Shown here one piece after another: positions 7,496 through 16,824 of a stretch of 64,000 bases of DNA. Each line of letters begins with the position of its first letter. Position 1 is the stretch's first letter. A model generated the notes under the pieces. The model saw only the letters and a list, made by a program, of their open reading frames with translations. It had not been told where the DNA came from and did not search any database. This DNA comes from Streptomyces albiflavescens (GTDB lineage: Bacteria > Actinomycetota > Actinomycetes > Streptomycetales > Streptomycetaceae): contig NZ_BMMM01000005.1 in the NCBI RefSeq assembly GCF_014645835.1, positions 427,733 to 491,732 on the forward strand. Direction: 5' to 3'. The translations under genes were made by a program, and so were the position numbers.

Positions 7496-7932
7496 GCGTC
7501 GTCCCCGAGCGGGGCACACTAGATCGTTGACTGGAAGTTCGGTGCAGGCCAGGGTGACCCGTGGCAGCGATTGGTCAGCGGAGCTTCGAGAGGCTTTTGG
7601 GTTCGTTCCACAGTTACGGAACAGCCTGAACGATCTCGTGCATGGGCGCCCGGCGGGCCGCCTTCGACCAGGTCGGGCTGCTGCGGCGCTGTCTCGATGA
7701 GGCTCGCTGTTGATATCCCCCTGCAGTTCCCGGTCGGCCTGGCACCTGAGGACTACGTCCACCGGCCGTATCCGGGGCCGCCGTCGTTCCTACGGCGGGC
7801 CCGCTTGGTCGTCATCGCAGGTGACGACCTCGATCCCTTCCGCCGCCTAACGTCCTGCAAGTGATCAGGATCGTCCGGCGACTGCCTGGCGTTCTGCTCA
7901 ACTCCTCCTTCACGTCGATCCAGGAACTTGTC
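7496..7932. other. Intergenic region without a convincing gene
   Basis: About 440 bp between the kinase and the glycosyltransferase. A 97-codon plus-strand frame (7571-7864) has no recognisable family, and its upstream frames look like eroded coding sequence. A short CCCC/GGGG inverted repeat follows the kinase stop and could aid termination. Confidence 0.4.
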
Positions 7933-9501
7933 ATGCCCAAAAACTCAATCGGTGCTGCCGGTCCGGCAGCCCTCACCCTTCTCCTTGGCCTGTGGGGGAT
8001 CAGGCGCGAGAACAGCATGTGGCGCGACGAGGCGGCAACGTGGCAGGTGGCCCACAGGACCGTTCCCGAAATCTGGCACATGCTGGACCGGATCGATGTC
8101 GTCCACGGCCTCTACTACCTGTTCATGCACGGTATTTTCGCCGTCTTCGGTGACAGCCTCCTCGCTCTACGACTGCCCTCCGTCCTGGCCATGGCCGGCG
8201 CTGCCACCCTGATCACTCTCCTGGGCACCCGACTGGCCGACGGGTACACGGGCCTGGCCGCGGGCCTGGCTTTCGCCCTGATCCCCGCCGTCCAGCAGCA
8301 CGCGCAGGAAGGACGCCCCTACGCACTGGTCGCGGCCTGCGTCGCCCTCGCCTGCCGGCTGTTGGTCGAGGCAGTCGACAGCCCGGGCGCCGGCCACTGG
8401 TTTGCGTACAGCATGGCTGTTCTGGCAGGCGCACTGTTCAACTGGTTCTCGCTCCTTGTGCTGTTCGCACACGCAGTGACGATTGCCCTCGCCCGCCCGC
8501 CCAGAGGGACCGTCCTGCGCTGGGCAGTCGCCTCGTCCGCCGCCGTGATCGGCACGCTGCCCCTCGTCATGGCCAGTACGGCGCAGTCGGGGCAGGTCGC
8601 CTGGATCCCTCCGATCAGCCAGAGCACCCTGTTCGGCCTCTTATCAACACTGCTTGCGGGCGCACTCTGCGCATGGCTCGCACGTCCGAGCCGCGAGCAC
8701 CGCACGCCCAACGGCACTCGGCTCTCGCTCACCGTGCTTGCCCTGCCCCTGCTTGTCCTTCCTCCACTCCTGCTGCTCGCCGTCTCCCTGGCCCATCCCG
8801 TCTACCTCTCCCGCTACGTCCTCTTCAGCTATCTCGGGCTCGCCCTCCTCATCGGCGCGGCGCTCCGCGCACTCGCGTACCGCCTGCACGCGCCGCCTTG
8901 CCGACTGATCGTCGCGGTCATGGCTCTCACCTTTCTCGGGCTGCATCCCGTCGAACTGTCACTGCACAGTGCGGCCAGCCGAGTTGATGACGTACTGTCC
9001 ACGGCCAAGATGGTCGCTGCGGTCCATGAGGCGGGCGACGGGGTGCTGTACATCCCCGCAGCCCGTCGTGACACCGCCCTTGTCTCGCCCGCCGAATTCA
9101 CCGGGGTCCACGACCTGGCGCTGGTCCGCGGCCCGCTGGAATCGGGCACCTTGAACGGCGTGGAGGGCACTCCACAGCAGATAGCGGACGCCATGCTGGC
9201 CGTACACCGCATCGTCGTCGTCAGCGACGAGAGCGCGCCATCCGCCCCCACACATCGCGACCGGGCCAAACAGCGCGTCCTGCAGGCGTACTTCGTCCGC
9301 TGCTCCGAATCCGACGAGCACGGCCGCCGGGTCACGGTGTACCAGCGCCGCAGCACTCGGCACGACGAATTCGGGCCGCCCGACGCCGGGCCGTCGCTTC
9401 CCGAAGAGAGATCGGCGGCGACGGGCGGGCGCGCTGCCACGGGTCCTGCAGGCCGGTGTAGGGCTGGCCGGCCACCATACGGGCGACCTCGTCCGTGCTG
9501 A
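7933..9501 (+). CDS. GT39-type integral membrane glycosyltransferase (mannosyltransferase-like)
   Basis: The ATG at 7933 with AGGA seven bases upstream was chosen over the longer open frame from 7861. The protein (522 residues) has an early acidic W-R-D-E-A-A-T-W motif, the D-E pair typical of GT-C glycosyltransferases (PMT/ArnT/GT39 group) in the first lumenal loop. About 9-10 membrane helices follow, then a soluble C-terminal region. Such enzymes transfer sugars from polyprenyl-phosphate donors outside the membrane. The codon at 8641-8643 is TTA, so expression may depend on the bldA tRNA. The last about 40 codons overlap a dnaE2 remnant on the other strand, suggesting that the natural C-terminus was altered by recombination. 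Confidence 0.65.
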   Translation: MPKNSIGAAGPAALTLLLGLWGIRRENSMWRDEAATWQVAHRTVPEIWHMLDRIDVVHGLYYLFMHGIFAVFGDSLLALRLPSVLAMAGAATLITLLGTRLADGYTGLAAGLAFALIPAVQQHAQEGRPYALVAACVALACRLLVEAVDSPGAGHWFAYSMAVLAGALFNWFSLLVLFAHAVTIALARPPRGTVLRWAVASSAAVIGTLPLVMASTAQSGQVAWIPPISQSTLFGLLSTLLAGALCAWLARPSREHRTPNGTRLSLTVLALPLLVLPPLLLLAVSLAHPVYLSRYVLFSYLGLALLIGAALRALAYRLHAPPCRLIVAVMALTFLGLHPVELSLHSAASRVDDVLSTAKMVAAVHEAGDGVLYIPAARRDTALVSPAEFTGVHDLALVRGPLESGTLNGVEGTPQQIADAMLAVHRIVVVSDESAPSAPTHRDRAKQRVLQAYFVRCSESDEHGRRVTVYQRRSTRHDEFGPPDAGPSLPEERSAATGGRAATGPAGRCRAGRPPYGRPRPC

Positions 9502-9765
9502 TGCCCTTGACCGTGGACAGGGCCGGCCGGACTCCGAACCCCTGCGGCGTCTCCTCCACACTGTGCTGCGGCCGTGAGTGATTGACGTCGACGGGCAGCA
9601 CGGGTACGTCGTGGCGGCGCGCGTCGGCGACGATGACCCGGCGCGGTCACATCCGGGGTCGTGTTCCAGCAGCCCCGCATACAGCACGGCGGGGTGATGG
9701 GCTTTCAAGAAGGCGGACTGGAGGGCGGGGACAGCGAAGGCGACCGCGTGGGCGCGGCAGAAACC
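9405..9765 (-). pseudogene. Error-prone DNA polymerase III alpha (DnaE2/ImuC) remnant
   Basis: On the minus strand, F-C-R-A-H-A-V-A-F-A-V-P-A, then Q-S-A-F-L-K-A-H-H-P-A, then A-G-L-L-E-H-D-P-G is the conserved DnaE2 core. The frame then shifts by one base and hits a stop where M-Y-P-R-R is expected. Homology resumes as R-V-I-V-A-D-A-R-R, then V-P-V-L-P-V-D-V-N, then K-G-I-S-T-D-E-V-A-R-M-V-A-G. Only about 115 of more than 1000 residues are left. It abuts the C-terminus of the glycosyltransferase gene. Confidence 0.7.
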
Positions 9766-9850
9766 TTCTCCGAACTAAGCTTTGGAGTCGATGACTTGAC
9801 CGCTCCAGCGGCGCGATCAGCTCGCGGGTTGTCTACGTACACTGACGGGC

Positions 9851-10234
9851 ATGGCATGCCGCATCAGTGAACTGGTCATCGACTGCGCCGACCCCGACCG
9901 GCTCGCCGCATTCTGGAGCGAGGTCCTCGGCTACGTCGAACTCGGCCGGGAGGAGGACGGAAGCATCGAGATCGGGCCGCCCGGCGCCGGCTTCGGCGGC
10001 CCGCAGCCCACCCTCGTCCTCAGCCCCAGCAGCGACCCGCGGACCGGGAGGCTCCGACTGCACATCGACGTCAATGCCACCGACCGCGACCAGGACGCCG
10101 AGCTGGAACGGCTGCTCGCCCTCGGTGCCAGGCCCGCCGACGTCGGCCAGACCGGCACCGAGAACTGGCACACCCTGGCCGACCCGGAAGGCAACGAATT
10201 CTGCCTCCTGCACACCCGGCTCCAGCCCCTCTGA
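9851..10234 (+). CDS. VOC / glyoxalase-fold protein
   Basis: A 127-residue protein with the paired beta-alpha-beta-beta-beta modules of the vicinal oxygen chelate superfamily (Glyoxalase_6-like). It starts MACRISELVIDCADPDRLAA, with F-W-S-E-V-L-G-Y, and ends W-H-T-L-A-D-P-E-G-N-E-F-C-L-L. Family members include dioxygenases, isomerases and antibiotic-binding resistance proteins; the metal ligands needed for catalysis are not obvious, so the role is open. It stands alone between two remnants. Confidence 0.8.
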   Translation: MACRISELVIDCADPDRLAAFWSEVLGYVELGREEDGSIEIGPPGAGFGGPQPTLVLSPSSDPRTGRLRLHIDVNATDRDQDAELERLLALGARPADVGQTGTENWHTLADPEGNEFCLLHTRLQPL

Positions 10235-10297
10235 CCACGCGTCCTGGCGCCAAGACGCTCGGCCGTTCGAGTGGGGCCGGGGGTTTGCTCGTCGGTG

Positions 10298-10397
10298 TCA
10301 GCTCCCGAGCTTGCGCTTGCGTCCCGCCTTGTTCATCGACGAGCGGCCGCGGATGTTGCGGCGGCGGGCCTCCGCGTAGAGCTGGTCATAGGTGGGG
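10298..10397 (-). pseudogene. C-terminal fragment of a DUF7218-like / plasmid stabilisation-type protein
   Basis: The minus strand encodes P-T-Y-D-Q-L-Y-A-E-A-R-R-R-N-I, then R-G-R-S-S-M-N-K-A, ending before a TGA at 10298-10300. This resembles the C-terminal tail of small actinobacterial proteins annotated as DUF7218 or plasmid stabilisation proteins. The conserved N-terminal part is absent upstream. The following stretch to 10657 holds no other recognisable gene. Confidence 0.4.
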
Positions 10398-10657
10398 CGT
10401 CGGCACCGGAGTGAGAGCGCTGGTTGTCTGGGCAGAAGGCTTCAGGTATGTGAGGCAAGAGGCTGTGCGCCGTACGTGCCGCACAACTATCCGGGGGCTG
10501 TTGAAGCACATTGGGCACGTGAGCCACGATGGGCCGCGCCGTGACCCCCGCCGGCCGCGGCGGAGGCCGTCGCGCTCATCTTCGAGCTGCACGCGGAGGG
10601 GGGCCGCTCCGAAGAAGGGCGGCGCAGCCCGGTCGCGGTGAGGGCCGTGGCGGCCCG

Positions 10658-11947
10658 TCAGGTGCGGTTCGGTGCCGGCTCCGACTCGGGGAGATGTGCT
10701 GCCGCGCGGCGGGAGAGCAGCAGCGGGGTCGCCAGCAGGAGCACGCCGGCGAGGCCGATGGCTGTACGCGGGCCGAGCAGGCTGCCCAGCACGCCCCAGA
10801 CGGCCGTCAGGAGGGCGGTCGAGGCCTTGGTCGTCACCGCCCAGGCGGTCAGCGTGCGGGTGACCTGGTCGGTCGCGGTGCGTTCGAGGCGGTAGGTGGT
10901 GTAGACGGGGTTGAAGACCCCGCAGGAGAAGATGAGCCCGAGCTCGACGCCGATGACCAGCAGCAGCCCTCCGGTGCCCGGCCCCAGGAAGGCCAGGCCG
11001 ATGGGCCAGAGCGCGCGCAGCGTCCCGGCCACGACCAGGACCTGGTGCTGCCCGTACCGGGTGACGAGCGGTCGGGCCAGCCGTGAACCGAGCAGCCCGC
11101 CGATCGAGGGCGCGGCGAAGGCGAGGCCGTACTGCCACGGTGTGAACCCGAGTCGGCCGAGCATCAGGACGGCCAGCAGCGGCTGGGCGGCCATCACCAG
11201 GCCGTTGAAGAGGGTGGTGTTGAAGAACAGTGGGCGCAGCGTCGCGTCGGCGAGGATGTACCGCCAGCCGTCGAGCAGGTCCCCGGCCCGCATGCGCGCG
11301 GCCTCCCGGCGTTCGGGCCGCGGCTCGTGCCCGCCCGTCGCGCGGATGCCCAGGGCCGAGAGCAGGTAGCTGACCGCGTCGGCCACCACCGTCGCCACCG
11401 GACCGAGGAGCCCGATCGCGGCGCCGCCCAGCGGCGGTCCGATGATCGTGGTCGTCCAGGCCGTGGACTCGAAGCGGGCGTTGGCGACGAGCAGGTCCTC
11501 GGCCGGCAGCAGCGTCTTCAAGTATGCGCCGGAGGCGGCGCGGAAGGTGATGTCGGCCGCCGCGACGACGACCGAGACCAGCAGGAGCTGAAGGAAGGTG
11601 AGCACGCCGAGTGCGAACGCGGTGGGGATCGTCAGCAGCGCCGCGAATCGCACCAGGTCCATCGCGATCAGCACCGGCCGCTTGCGGCGGAACTCCACCC
11701 ACGGGCCGAGCGGCACCGCCGCGGCCGCGCCCACCGCAGACCCCACGGAGGAGAGCGCGGCGACCTCGGCCGGTCCCGCGTGCAGCACCCTGATGGCGAT
11801 CAGCGGGAACGCGCCGAAGGCGAGCCACGTGCCGAGCGCGCTGGTCCCGTACGCGCCCCAGAGCCACCCGAACCGCCGCCCCAGCCGATGTCCGCGCAGA
11901 TCTCCGCGCAGATGTCCCAGCCGGTGCCCGCTCCTCATGCCCGACAC
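10658..11947 (-). CDS. MFS exporter (DHA3 / EntS-like)
   Basis: Up to 429 residues from a GTG at 11947; an ATG three codons later (11938) is also possible, with GGGGGG placed about 9 bases before it. About 12 transmembrane helices are evident. An Arg-rich loop E-F-R-R-K-R-P after helix 2 fits the MFS motif A region. Overall it resembles the DHA3 multidrug / siderophore exporter group (EntS, macrolide efflux). The N-terminus is unusually rich in Arg, Gly and His, encoded by short repeats. It is divergent from a LysR regulator across a 124-bp gap, the classical arrangement of a regulated efflux pump. Confidence 0.85.
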   Translation of the reverse strand: MSGMRSGHRLGHLRGDLRGHRLGRRFGWLWGAYGTSALGTWLAFGAFPLIAIRVLHAGPAEVAALSSVGSAVGAAAAVPLGPWVEFRRKRPVLIAMDLVRFAALLTIPTAFALGVLTFLQLLLVSVVVAAADITFRAASGAYLKTLLPAEDLLVANARFESTAWTTTIIGPPLGGAAIGLLGPVATVVADAVSYLLSALGIRATGGHEPRPERREAARMRAGDLLDGWRYILADATLRPLFFNTTLFNGLVMAAQPLLAVLMLGRLGFTPWQYGLAFAAPSIGGLLGSRLARPLVTRYGQHQVLVVAGTLRALWPIGLAFLGPGTGGLLLVIGVELGLIFSCGVFNPVYTTYRLERTATDQVTRTLTAWAVTTKASTALLTAVWGVLGSLLGPRTAIGLAGVLLLATPLLLSRRAAAHLPESEPAPNRT

Positions 11948-12018
11948 CCCCCGTAACTCACCCGCACAACCGATCCGCGATCGGAACCATCAAAGCGAGC
12001 ACCGCAACGAGGGATCAA

Positions 12019-12054
12019 ACAACTGCAGAGCCGTCGGCCACAACCAACAGTTGT
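12019..12054. promoter_or_regulatory. Inverted repeat in the MFS/LysR divergent promoter
   Basis: ACAACTG (12019-12025) and CAGTTGT (12048-12054) form a perfect 7-bp inverted repeat separated by 22 bp, 17 bp before the lysR ATG. LysR-type regulators usually bind interrupted palindromes in the shared promoter, so this is a candidate site (inference). Confidence 0.45.
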
Positions 12055-12071
12055 GTCCATAGGGTATCGGC

Positions 12072-13007
12072 ATGGACCTCGACACCGTCCGGACCTTCGT
12101 CGCCGCCGCCGACGCGGGGCAGTTCCAGGAGGCCGCCGCGGAGCTGGCGGTCACTCAGCAGGCCGTCTCCAAGCGCATCGCCGCGCTGGAGCGCAACCTC
12201 GGCGTGCGGCTGTTCACCCGCACCGCGCGCGGCGCCGAGCTCACCATCGACGGGCAGGCGTTCCTGCCCCACGCGCGCGAGCTGCTCCGCGTCGCCGAGC
12301 GCGCAGTCGCGTCCGTACGCACCGGCCGCCGTCCGCTGCGCGTCGACGTGATCGCCTCGCGCAGCGCGGCGTCGGGCCTGATGCGCGGATTCCACCGCGC
12401 GCACCCCGAGATCGAGCTCGACGTGGTGTGGCTGTTCGACATCGAGACGGCCGTCGCCGCCATCCGGTCCGGTGCGATCGACGCGTCCTTCCGCGCCGTC
12501 GCCGTGCCCGGCCGGCCCCTTCCCGAGAACATCGAGTCCGTCCGGGTGCTCGACGAGCAGCTCCAGCTCCTCACCGGCCCCGTCCACGCGCTGGCGGGCG
12601 CCCGGTCGGTGACCGTCGCTCAGCTCGCCGGACACCGGATCTGGATGCCCGGCATCGTCCCCGGTACCGAGTGGGCCGCCTACTACGACGACCTCGTCGC
12701 CGAGTTCGGCCTCACCATCGAGGCGACCGGCCCCAACTTCGGCTCCGACGCACTCCTCGACACCATCGCCGACACCCCGGCCTTGGCCACCTTCATGGGC
12801 GAGCAGACCCGCCTCGTCTGGCCCGCCGACCACGGCCTGCGCCGCATCCCGGTGACCGACCCGACGCCCGTCTACCCGCACTCGCTCCTCTGGCACCGCG
12901 ACAACCCCCACCCAGCGCTGGCCACCCTCCGCGCCCACCTCGCCGCCAGAGCGGCCGACCACGACGCCGCCGGGACCTGGGCGCCGGGCTGGGTGACTCC
13001 GCGCTGA
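12072..13007 (+). CDS. LysR-family transcriptional regulator
   Basis: A 311-residue regulator. The N-terminal winged helix (residues 1-60: MDLDTVRTFVAAADAGQFQE, then TQQAVSKRIAALERNLGVRL) is the LysR DNA-binding signature. The C-terminal part is a periplasmic-binding-like effector domain. It is transcribed divergently from the MFS exporter and probably controls it. The inducer cannot be read from the sequence. LysR family is certain. Confidence 0.9.
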   Translation: MDLDTVRTFVAAADAGQFQEAAAELAVTQQAVSKRIAALERNLGVRLFTRTARGAELTIDGQAFLPHARELLRVAERAVASVRTGRRPLRVDVIASRSAASGLMRGFHRAHPEIELDVVWLFDIETAVAAIRSGAIDASFRAVAVPGRPLPENIESVRVLDEQLQLLTGPVHALAGARSVTVAQLAGHRIWMPGIVPGTEWAAYYDDLVAEFGLTIEATGPNFGSDALLDTIADTPALATFMGEQTRLVWPADHGLRRIPVTDPTPVYPHSLLWHRDNPHPALATLRAHLAARAADHDAAGTWAPGWVTPR

Positions 13008-13142
13008 ACGCCACCGCGTCTGCGGTCATCCTGGGCGGATCGACGGACGCTTGAGGACGCGCCGCCTGCACGGCCGTGGTGGCCGTGTCGGGGGCGCTGC
13101 GGCCGACGGGCTGGGGTTGGACGACCGGGGCTGGTTCGGTCA

Positions 13143-13650
13143 GGTGGCGTGTTTGGCGACGAAGTCCGCGATGGGACTCATGTCGCGTGACGTCCTGTGA
13201 GACAACCGAGGGACCCGAACTGAGGGTGATCGCGCTGGCTGGGCGGCCGGTTGCCTGGTCGTATTCGGTTGCATTCAGCCAGGTTGGAAGAACGCAAGCA
13301 TTTTCCGGCTGGCGTCGGGCGACGCCAGGATTTCCTGCACGTGCGCGGACTGCCGGCCGGCAATGCAGGTGCGTTCGCACATCTCGCATTCGTATTCTTT
13401 GACGGCGGCGGGAAAGTCGTCCGGGTGCGCGGCCAGCGCGAGGCCAAGCGTGACCATGTCCGCCACCGAGACTTCCACCGGCGGCCGGACCGATGTCTGG
13501 TTCGCCGGCCGCACGATCTCGACCGGCTGCTCGCCGGAGAGCAAGGTGCTCACCTCCTCGACCGGCTGGGCCGTCGTGGACAGGCCGATCCGCTGTGCCG
13601 GTTTGCCAAGCTGCGCGCCCAGCCGGGCAAGAGAACCGACATCCCGCCAT
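13143..13650 (-). pseudogene. Possible FAD-dependent monooxygenase C-terminal remnant
   Basis: The minus-strand frame at 13275-13790 contains L-G-L-A-L-A-A-H-P-D-D-F-P-A-A-V-K-E-Y-E, then S-P-D-A-S-R-K-M-L-A-F-F-Q-P-G. This pattern resembles the C-terminal helices of PHBH/TetX-type flavin monooxygenases. The FAD-binding N-terminal part is absent and the upstream portion has no clear match. I treat it as degraded coding sequence; it could also be an unrelated small gene. The plus strand shows nothing. Confidence 0.3.
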
Positions 13651-13856
13651 TGATTGCCGAAGTCAGTGCTGGCAGCCGGCGAGCGCGAAGGTAGTGGGCG
13701 TGCTGGTCGGGGGTGAGGTGTTGTTCGCGCGGTAGCGGGCACGGCGCGGGGCAGCGGTCGCATGGGCAACGACGAAGCCGGTGCCCGCAATGCCCGATCG
13801 TCGCCCAGTTTGGGAGACCTCAGCGACCGCCCCGCCGGCAGTTCACAACGATCGAG

Positions 13857-14516
13857 TCAAGCGTCTACAGAAAGGGACGCGGGCCTGCGCAGCAGCCACT
13901 GCCCGAACGTCCGACGCGGGGGCCGCACCACCACGCGGCCGTGGGCCTTCTGACCGACCAGCTCCACTCGCAGAGTGACCGGTGTATCAGGATTCGTCGG
14001 AGTCTGACGGTACTTGACCCTGCTGTGTGCCAGCTGCAGACCATCAGTATCGACCACGATGCCCGGCCTCGTGACCAGCGTCAGGGTCTTCCCCGTCATG
14101 GCCACGTCGATCCGCAAGGTGTTGTGCGTGATCACTGCATCAGTGAAGTCAAGCGTCACCTCGCAGAACGTCACCGCGAGCTCCAGCCTCCGCGGTACCA
14201 CCCAGCGCCCTACGCGCTCGACCGCGCCGCTGTGGACCTGTTCGATCCGAACTATGTCCTTGACCTCTGCTCCCGTCACGCCGACCGTAGCCGATACGGG
14301 CGGCAGGTCAGCGGTGAGCGGGGTCAGTTCACTCAGAGTCCGCGCCGACAGGGCAGTTTCCAGGCGCTCGTCCAACTCGTCCGCGGTCAGCAGGCCGTCC
14401 CCCGCCGCGATACGCAGCACATCCACCACCCGGTCCCGGTCCGCATGAGAGGCTCGCAGCTCGGGCGACGAGCCGGGGCCGGAGCGCTTCCCGGTGGGCG
14501 AAATCTCTCCCGACAT
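13857..14516 (-). CDS. DUF1707 (SHOCT-like) domain protein
   Basis: A 219-residue protein whose N-terminal part (R-A-S-H-A-D-R-D-R-V-V-D-V-L, then G-D-G-L-L-T-A-D-E-L-D-E-R, then A-L-S-A-R-T-L-S-E-L) is the DUF1707 domain, common in actinobacteria, often as a tether in front of a membrane or ligand-binding part. Here it is followed by a beta-rich region (about 80-195) without transmembrane helices. The function is unknown; related proteins are thought to be regulatory. It is flanked by remnants on both sides. Confidence 0.8.
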   Translation of the reverse strand: MSGEISPTGKRSGPGSSPELRASHADRDRVVDVLRIAAGDGLLTADELDERLETALSARTLSELTPLTADLPPVSATVGVTGAEVKDIVRIEQVHSGAVERVGRWVVPRRLELAVTFCEVTLDFTDAVITHNTLRIDVAMTGKTLTLVTRPGIVVDTDGLQLAHSRVKYRQTPTNPDTPVTLRVELVGQKAHGRVVVRPPRRTFGQWLLRRPASLSVDA

Positions 14517-14663
14517 GCTTCCGTCCTAGTCCTGTCGAACGTCTCTGCGCGACGCAGGTAGCGGCGCGAGTAGGAGACTAACGCTATATCGCGACGTGGA
14601 TCCCGGCTGGGCCTCATCACGGAAAGGCGATGGTCAGCGTCGATTCACGGCATGCGGCATCCA

Positions 14664-15179
14664 TCATGCCGAGGCCCGGTCGCGACAACAACCGCATCCC
14701 AGGGGCCAGTTCACACCGTTCCCCGGGGCCGCTGAACGGCTCTGGCGCAGATCTTGGGGAGCGGTCGCGGAGGGGCACTGAAGCAGGATCATCTTGCGGA
14801 GTAGTTCACATCCAACTCGGCCGTATAGCTGTCTCTTGACCCTTTTCATTCTATTGACGGCGCCTTCGGTGCCTCCTGAGTTCCAGGGCAGGGTGAGCCC
14901 GGCAGCCACGGCCTCCAGATCGCAGGTCAAGCCGCGGGCGCAGCCGGTGATGCCGGGGGGCTGAACGGTGCGGGCGTCGTTGATCCGGTCTGGCAGCACA
15001 GCGCTGGTGCGCAAGGTGCGCATCTGCCCGAAGTCACGCACTGGTTGATGCGCCTTTTCCAGCTCGGGGCAGGCGGCCCGAACGGCCTTGAGCTGAGCGA
15101 TCTCGCCTTCGGTGAGCGGCAAGAAACCCATGCGCTTGGTCGACGCCAAAACCATCGGTGACGGCCTGGCCTTCCTCAC
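14664..15179 (-). pseudogene. ISL3-family transposase, C-terminal remnant
   Basis: The frame includes L-T-L-P-W-N-S-G-G-T-E-G-A-V-N-R-M-K, then K-R-Q-L-Y-G-R-V-G-C-E-L-L-R-K, the conserved region around the last catalytic Glu of ISL3 transposases. It begins within the DDE domain and its last 40 codons lose homology. The zinc-finger N-terminus and the first two catalytic Asp are absent, so it is non-functional. Confidence 0.65.
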
Positions 15180-15438
15180 CTACAAGTTCGTCCAAGACCG
15201 TCTACGAACGCCACCGGCTGTGGTCGGGTGAGCGAAGAACTCGCCGCTCATGGTCGGCCGGTGGCCCACAGCAACTCGAGGCTCAGGTCGTGGAGTTGGC
15301 GATGCGGCTGGAGGCTGAGCGCGAACGGTTGTCACGGCTGGTGATCACGCGGGAGACGGCTGGTGAGCTCCTGGCGAGGACGGTCGGCAGTGATCCGACA
15401 CCCGTCGCCTGAGCTCGCCCGACTCGTCCACCAGGGCC
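15180..15438 (+). other. Degraded mobile-element sequence
   Basis: A plus-strand frame (15158-15412) ends in L-E-A-E-R-E-R-L-S-R-L-V-I-T-R-E-T, then a short tail. This coiled-coil segment is reminiscent of small accessory reading frames found with actinobacterial insertion sequences. No complete gene is present. It lies between the ISL3 remnant and mshA. Confidence 0.35.
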
Positions 15439-16824
15439 CTACGCGGAATGGTCACCTGTTGCGGGGATTCGGTGCGGCCCGCGCGCCCACAGGGCCGCCG
15501 TGTACACGTCCGCCGTCGCCGCCGCGGCCGTGGCCCAGCCGAAGGACCGGGCATGCCGGACCGCGGCCTCGCTCATCCGGGCGGAGCGGGCCGGGTCGTC
15601 GGCGAAACCGTACAACGCCCGTGCGTAGTCAGCCGGATCGTGCCCGGGTACGAGTACGCCGCTCACCCCGTCCCGTACGGCCACCGGCAGGCCACCGACC
15701 TCCGCGGCGATCACCGGGGTGCCGCAGGCCTGTGCCTCGACGGCCACCAGACCGAAGGACTCGCTGTGGGACGGCACGACCAGGACGGACGCCGCCCGGT
15801 ACCAGTCGGCGAGCCGGTCCTGGCCGACCGGCGGCCGGAACAGCACGACGTCGGAGATGCCGAGGCGGGCCGCCAGCTTCTGCAGCCCTTCCGGCTTGGC
15901 CAGGCCGCTGCCGCTGGGTCCGCCCACGACCGGCACCACGATCCGCTCACGCAGCCACGGTCGCTCCGCCACCAGCCGGGCCACGGCGCGCAGCAGGACG
16001 TCGGGCGCCTTCAGCGGCTGTATCCGGCCCGCGAACAGGAGGATCAGCGCGTCCTGCGCGAGGCCGAGGCGGGACCGGGCCGCGGCCCGACCGGCCTCGA
16101 CACCCCGGGCGTCGGGGCGGAAGCGCTCCAGGTTGACACCGGGGTGGACGACCGCGACCCGGCCGGTGTCGGCGTCGTAGTGGCGGAGCAGTTCCTCCGC
16201 CTCCTTCTCGGTGTTGGCTATCAACCGGTCCGCGGCCCGTACGACTTGGGTCTCGCCGAGCACGCGGGCGGCGGGTTCAGGGGTGTCGCCGTCGGCCAGG
16301 TTGGCGTTCTTGACCTTGGCCATGGTGTGCATGGCGTGGACGAGCGGGACGCCCCAGCGCTCGGCGGCGAGGCGGCCGACGTGGCCGGAGAGCCAGTAAT
16401 GGGAATGGACGAGGTCGTAGTGGCCGGCCCAGGCCTGCGTCACGCCGTGCGTGAAGGCGCAGAGCTGGGCCGGCAGGTCCTCCTTGGCCAGGCCCTCGTA
16501 GGGTCCGGCGGCCACGTGCCGTACGAGGACGCCGGGCGCGAGTTCGACGCTGGGCGGGAGTGCGGCGGAGGTGGCCCGGGTGAAGATCTCCACCTCGATG
16601 TCCATGGCGGCAAGCCGCTTGGCCAGCTCGACGATGTAGACGTTCATGCCGCCCGCGTTGCCGGTTCCGGGCTGGTGCAGCGGAGAGGTGTGCACGCTGA
16701 GCATGGCGACGCGGCGGGGGCGGCGACGGGCGCCAGGTGGCCGCGACCAGGGCGGAGCGACCAGTGTGCTGCCGGGGGTGCGGCTGTGCCGAAGCTCTTC
16801 GAGCTGGGTCCTGTACTGGCTCAC
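15439..16824 (-). CDS. mshA: D-inositol-3-phosphate glycosyltransferase (mycothiol synthesis)
   Basis: MshA catalyses the first step of mycothiol synthesis, joining UDP-GlcNAc to inositol-3-phosphate. The 461-residue GT4-family sequence has the early S-V-H-T-S-P-L-H-Q-P-G-T, then G-N-A-G-G-M-N-V-Y motif, the H-S-H-Y-W-L-S-G motif, and the C-terminal H-S-E-S-F-G-L-V-A-V-E-A-Q-A-C-G donor site. The GTG start at 16824 overlaps the fdhD stop (GTGA), so it is translationally coupled to fdhD. Mycothiol is the cofactor of the formaldehyde dehydrogenase encoded at 48.8-49.8 kb, which may explain its place beside a C1 region. An internal ATG near 16705 is less likely as start. Confidence 0.88.
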   Translation of the reverse strand: MSQYRTQLEELRHSRTPGSTLVAPPWSRPPGARRRPRRVAMLSVHTSPLHQPGTGNAGGMNVYIVELAKRLAAMDIEVEIFTRATSAALPPSVELAPGVLVRHVAAGPYEGLAKEDLPAQLCAFTHGVTQAWAGHYDLVHSHYWLSGHVGRLAAERWGVPLVHAMHTMAKVKNANLADGDTPEPAARVLGETQVVRAADRLIANTEKEAEELLRHYDADTGRVAVVHPGVNLERFRPDARGVEAGRAAARSRLGLAQDALILLFAGRIQPLKAPDVLLRAVARLVAERPWLRERIVVPVVGGPSGSGLAKPEGLQKLAARLGISDVVLFRPPVGQDRLADWYRAASVLVVPSHSESFGLVAVEAQACGTPVIAAEVGGLPVAVRDGVSGVLVPGHDPADYARALYGFADDPARSARMSEAAVRHARSFGWATAAAATADVYTAALWARGPHRIPATGDHSA

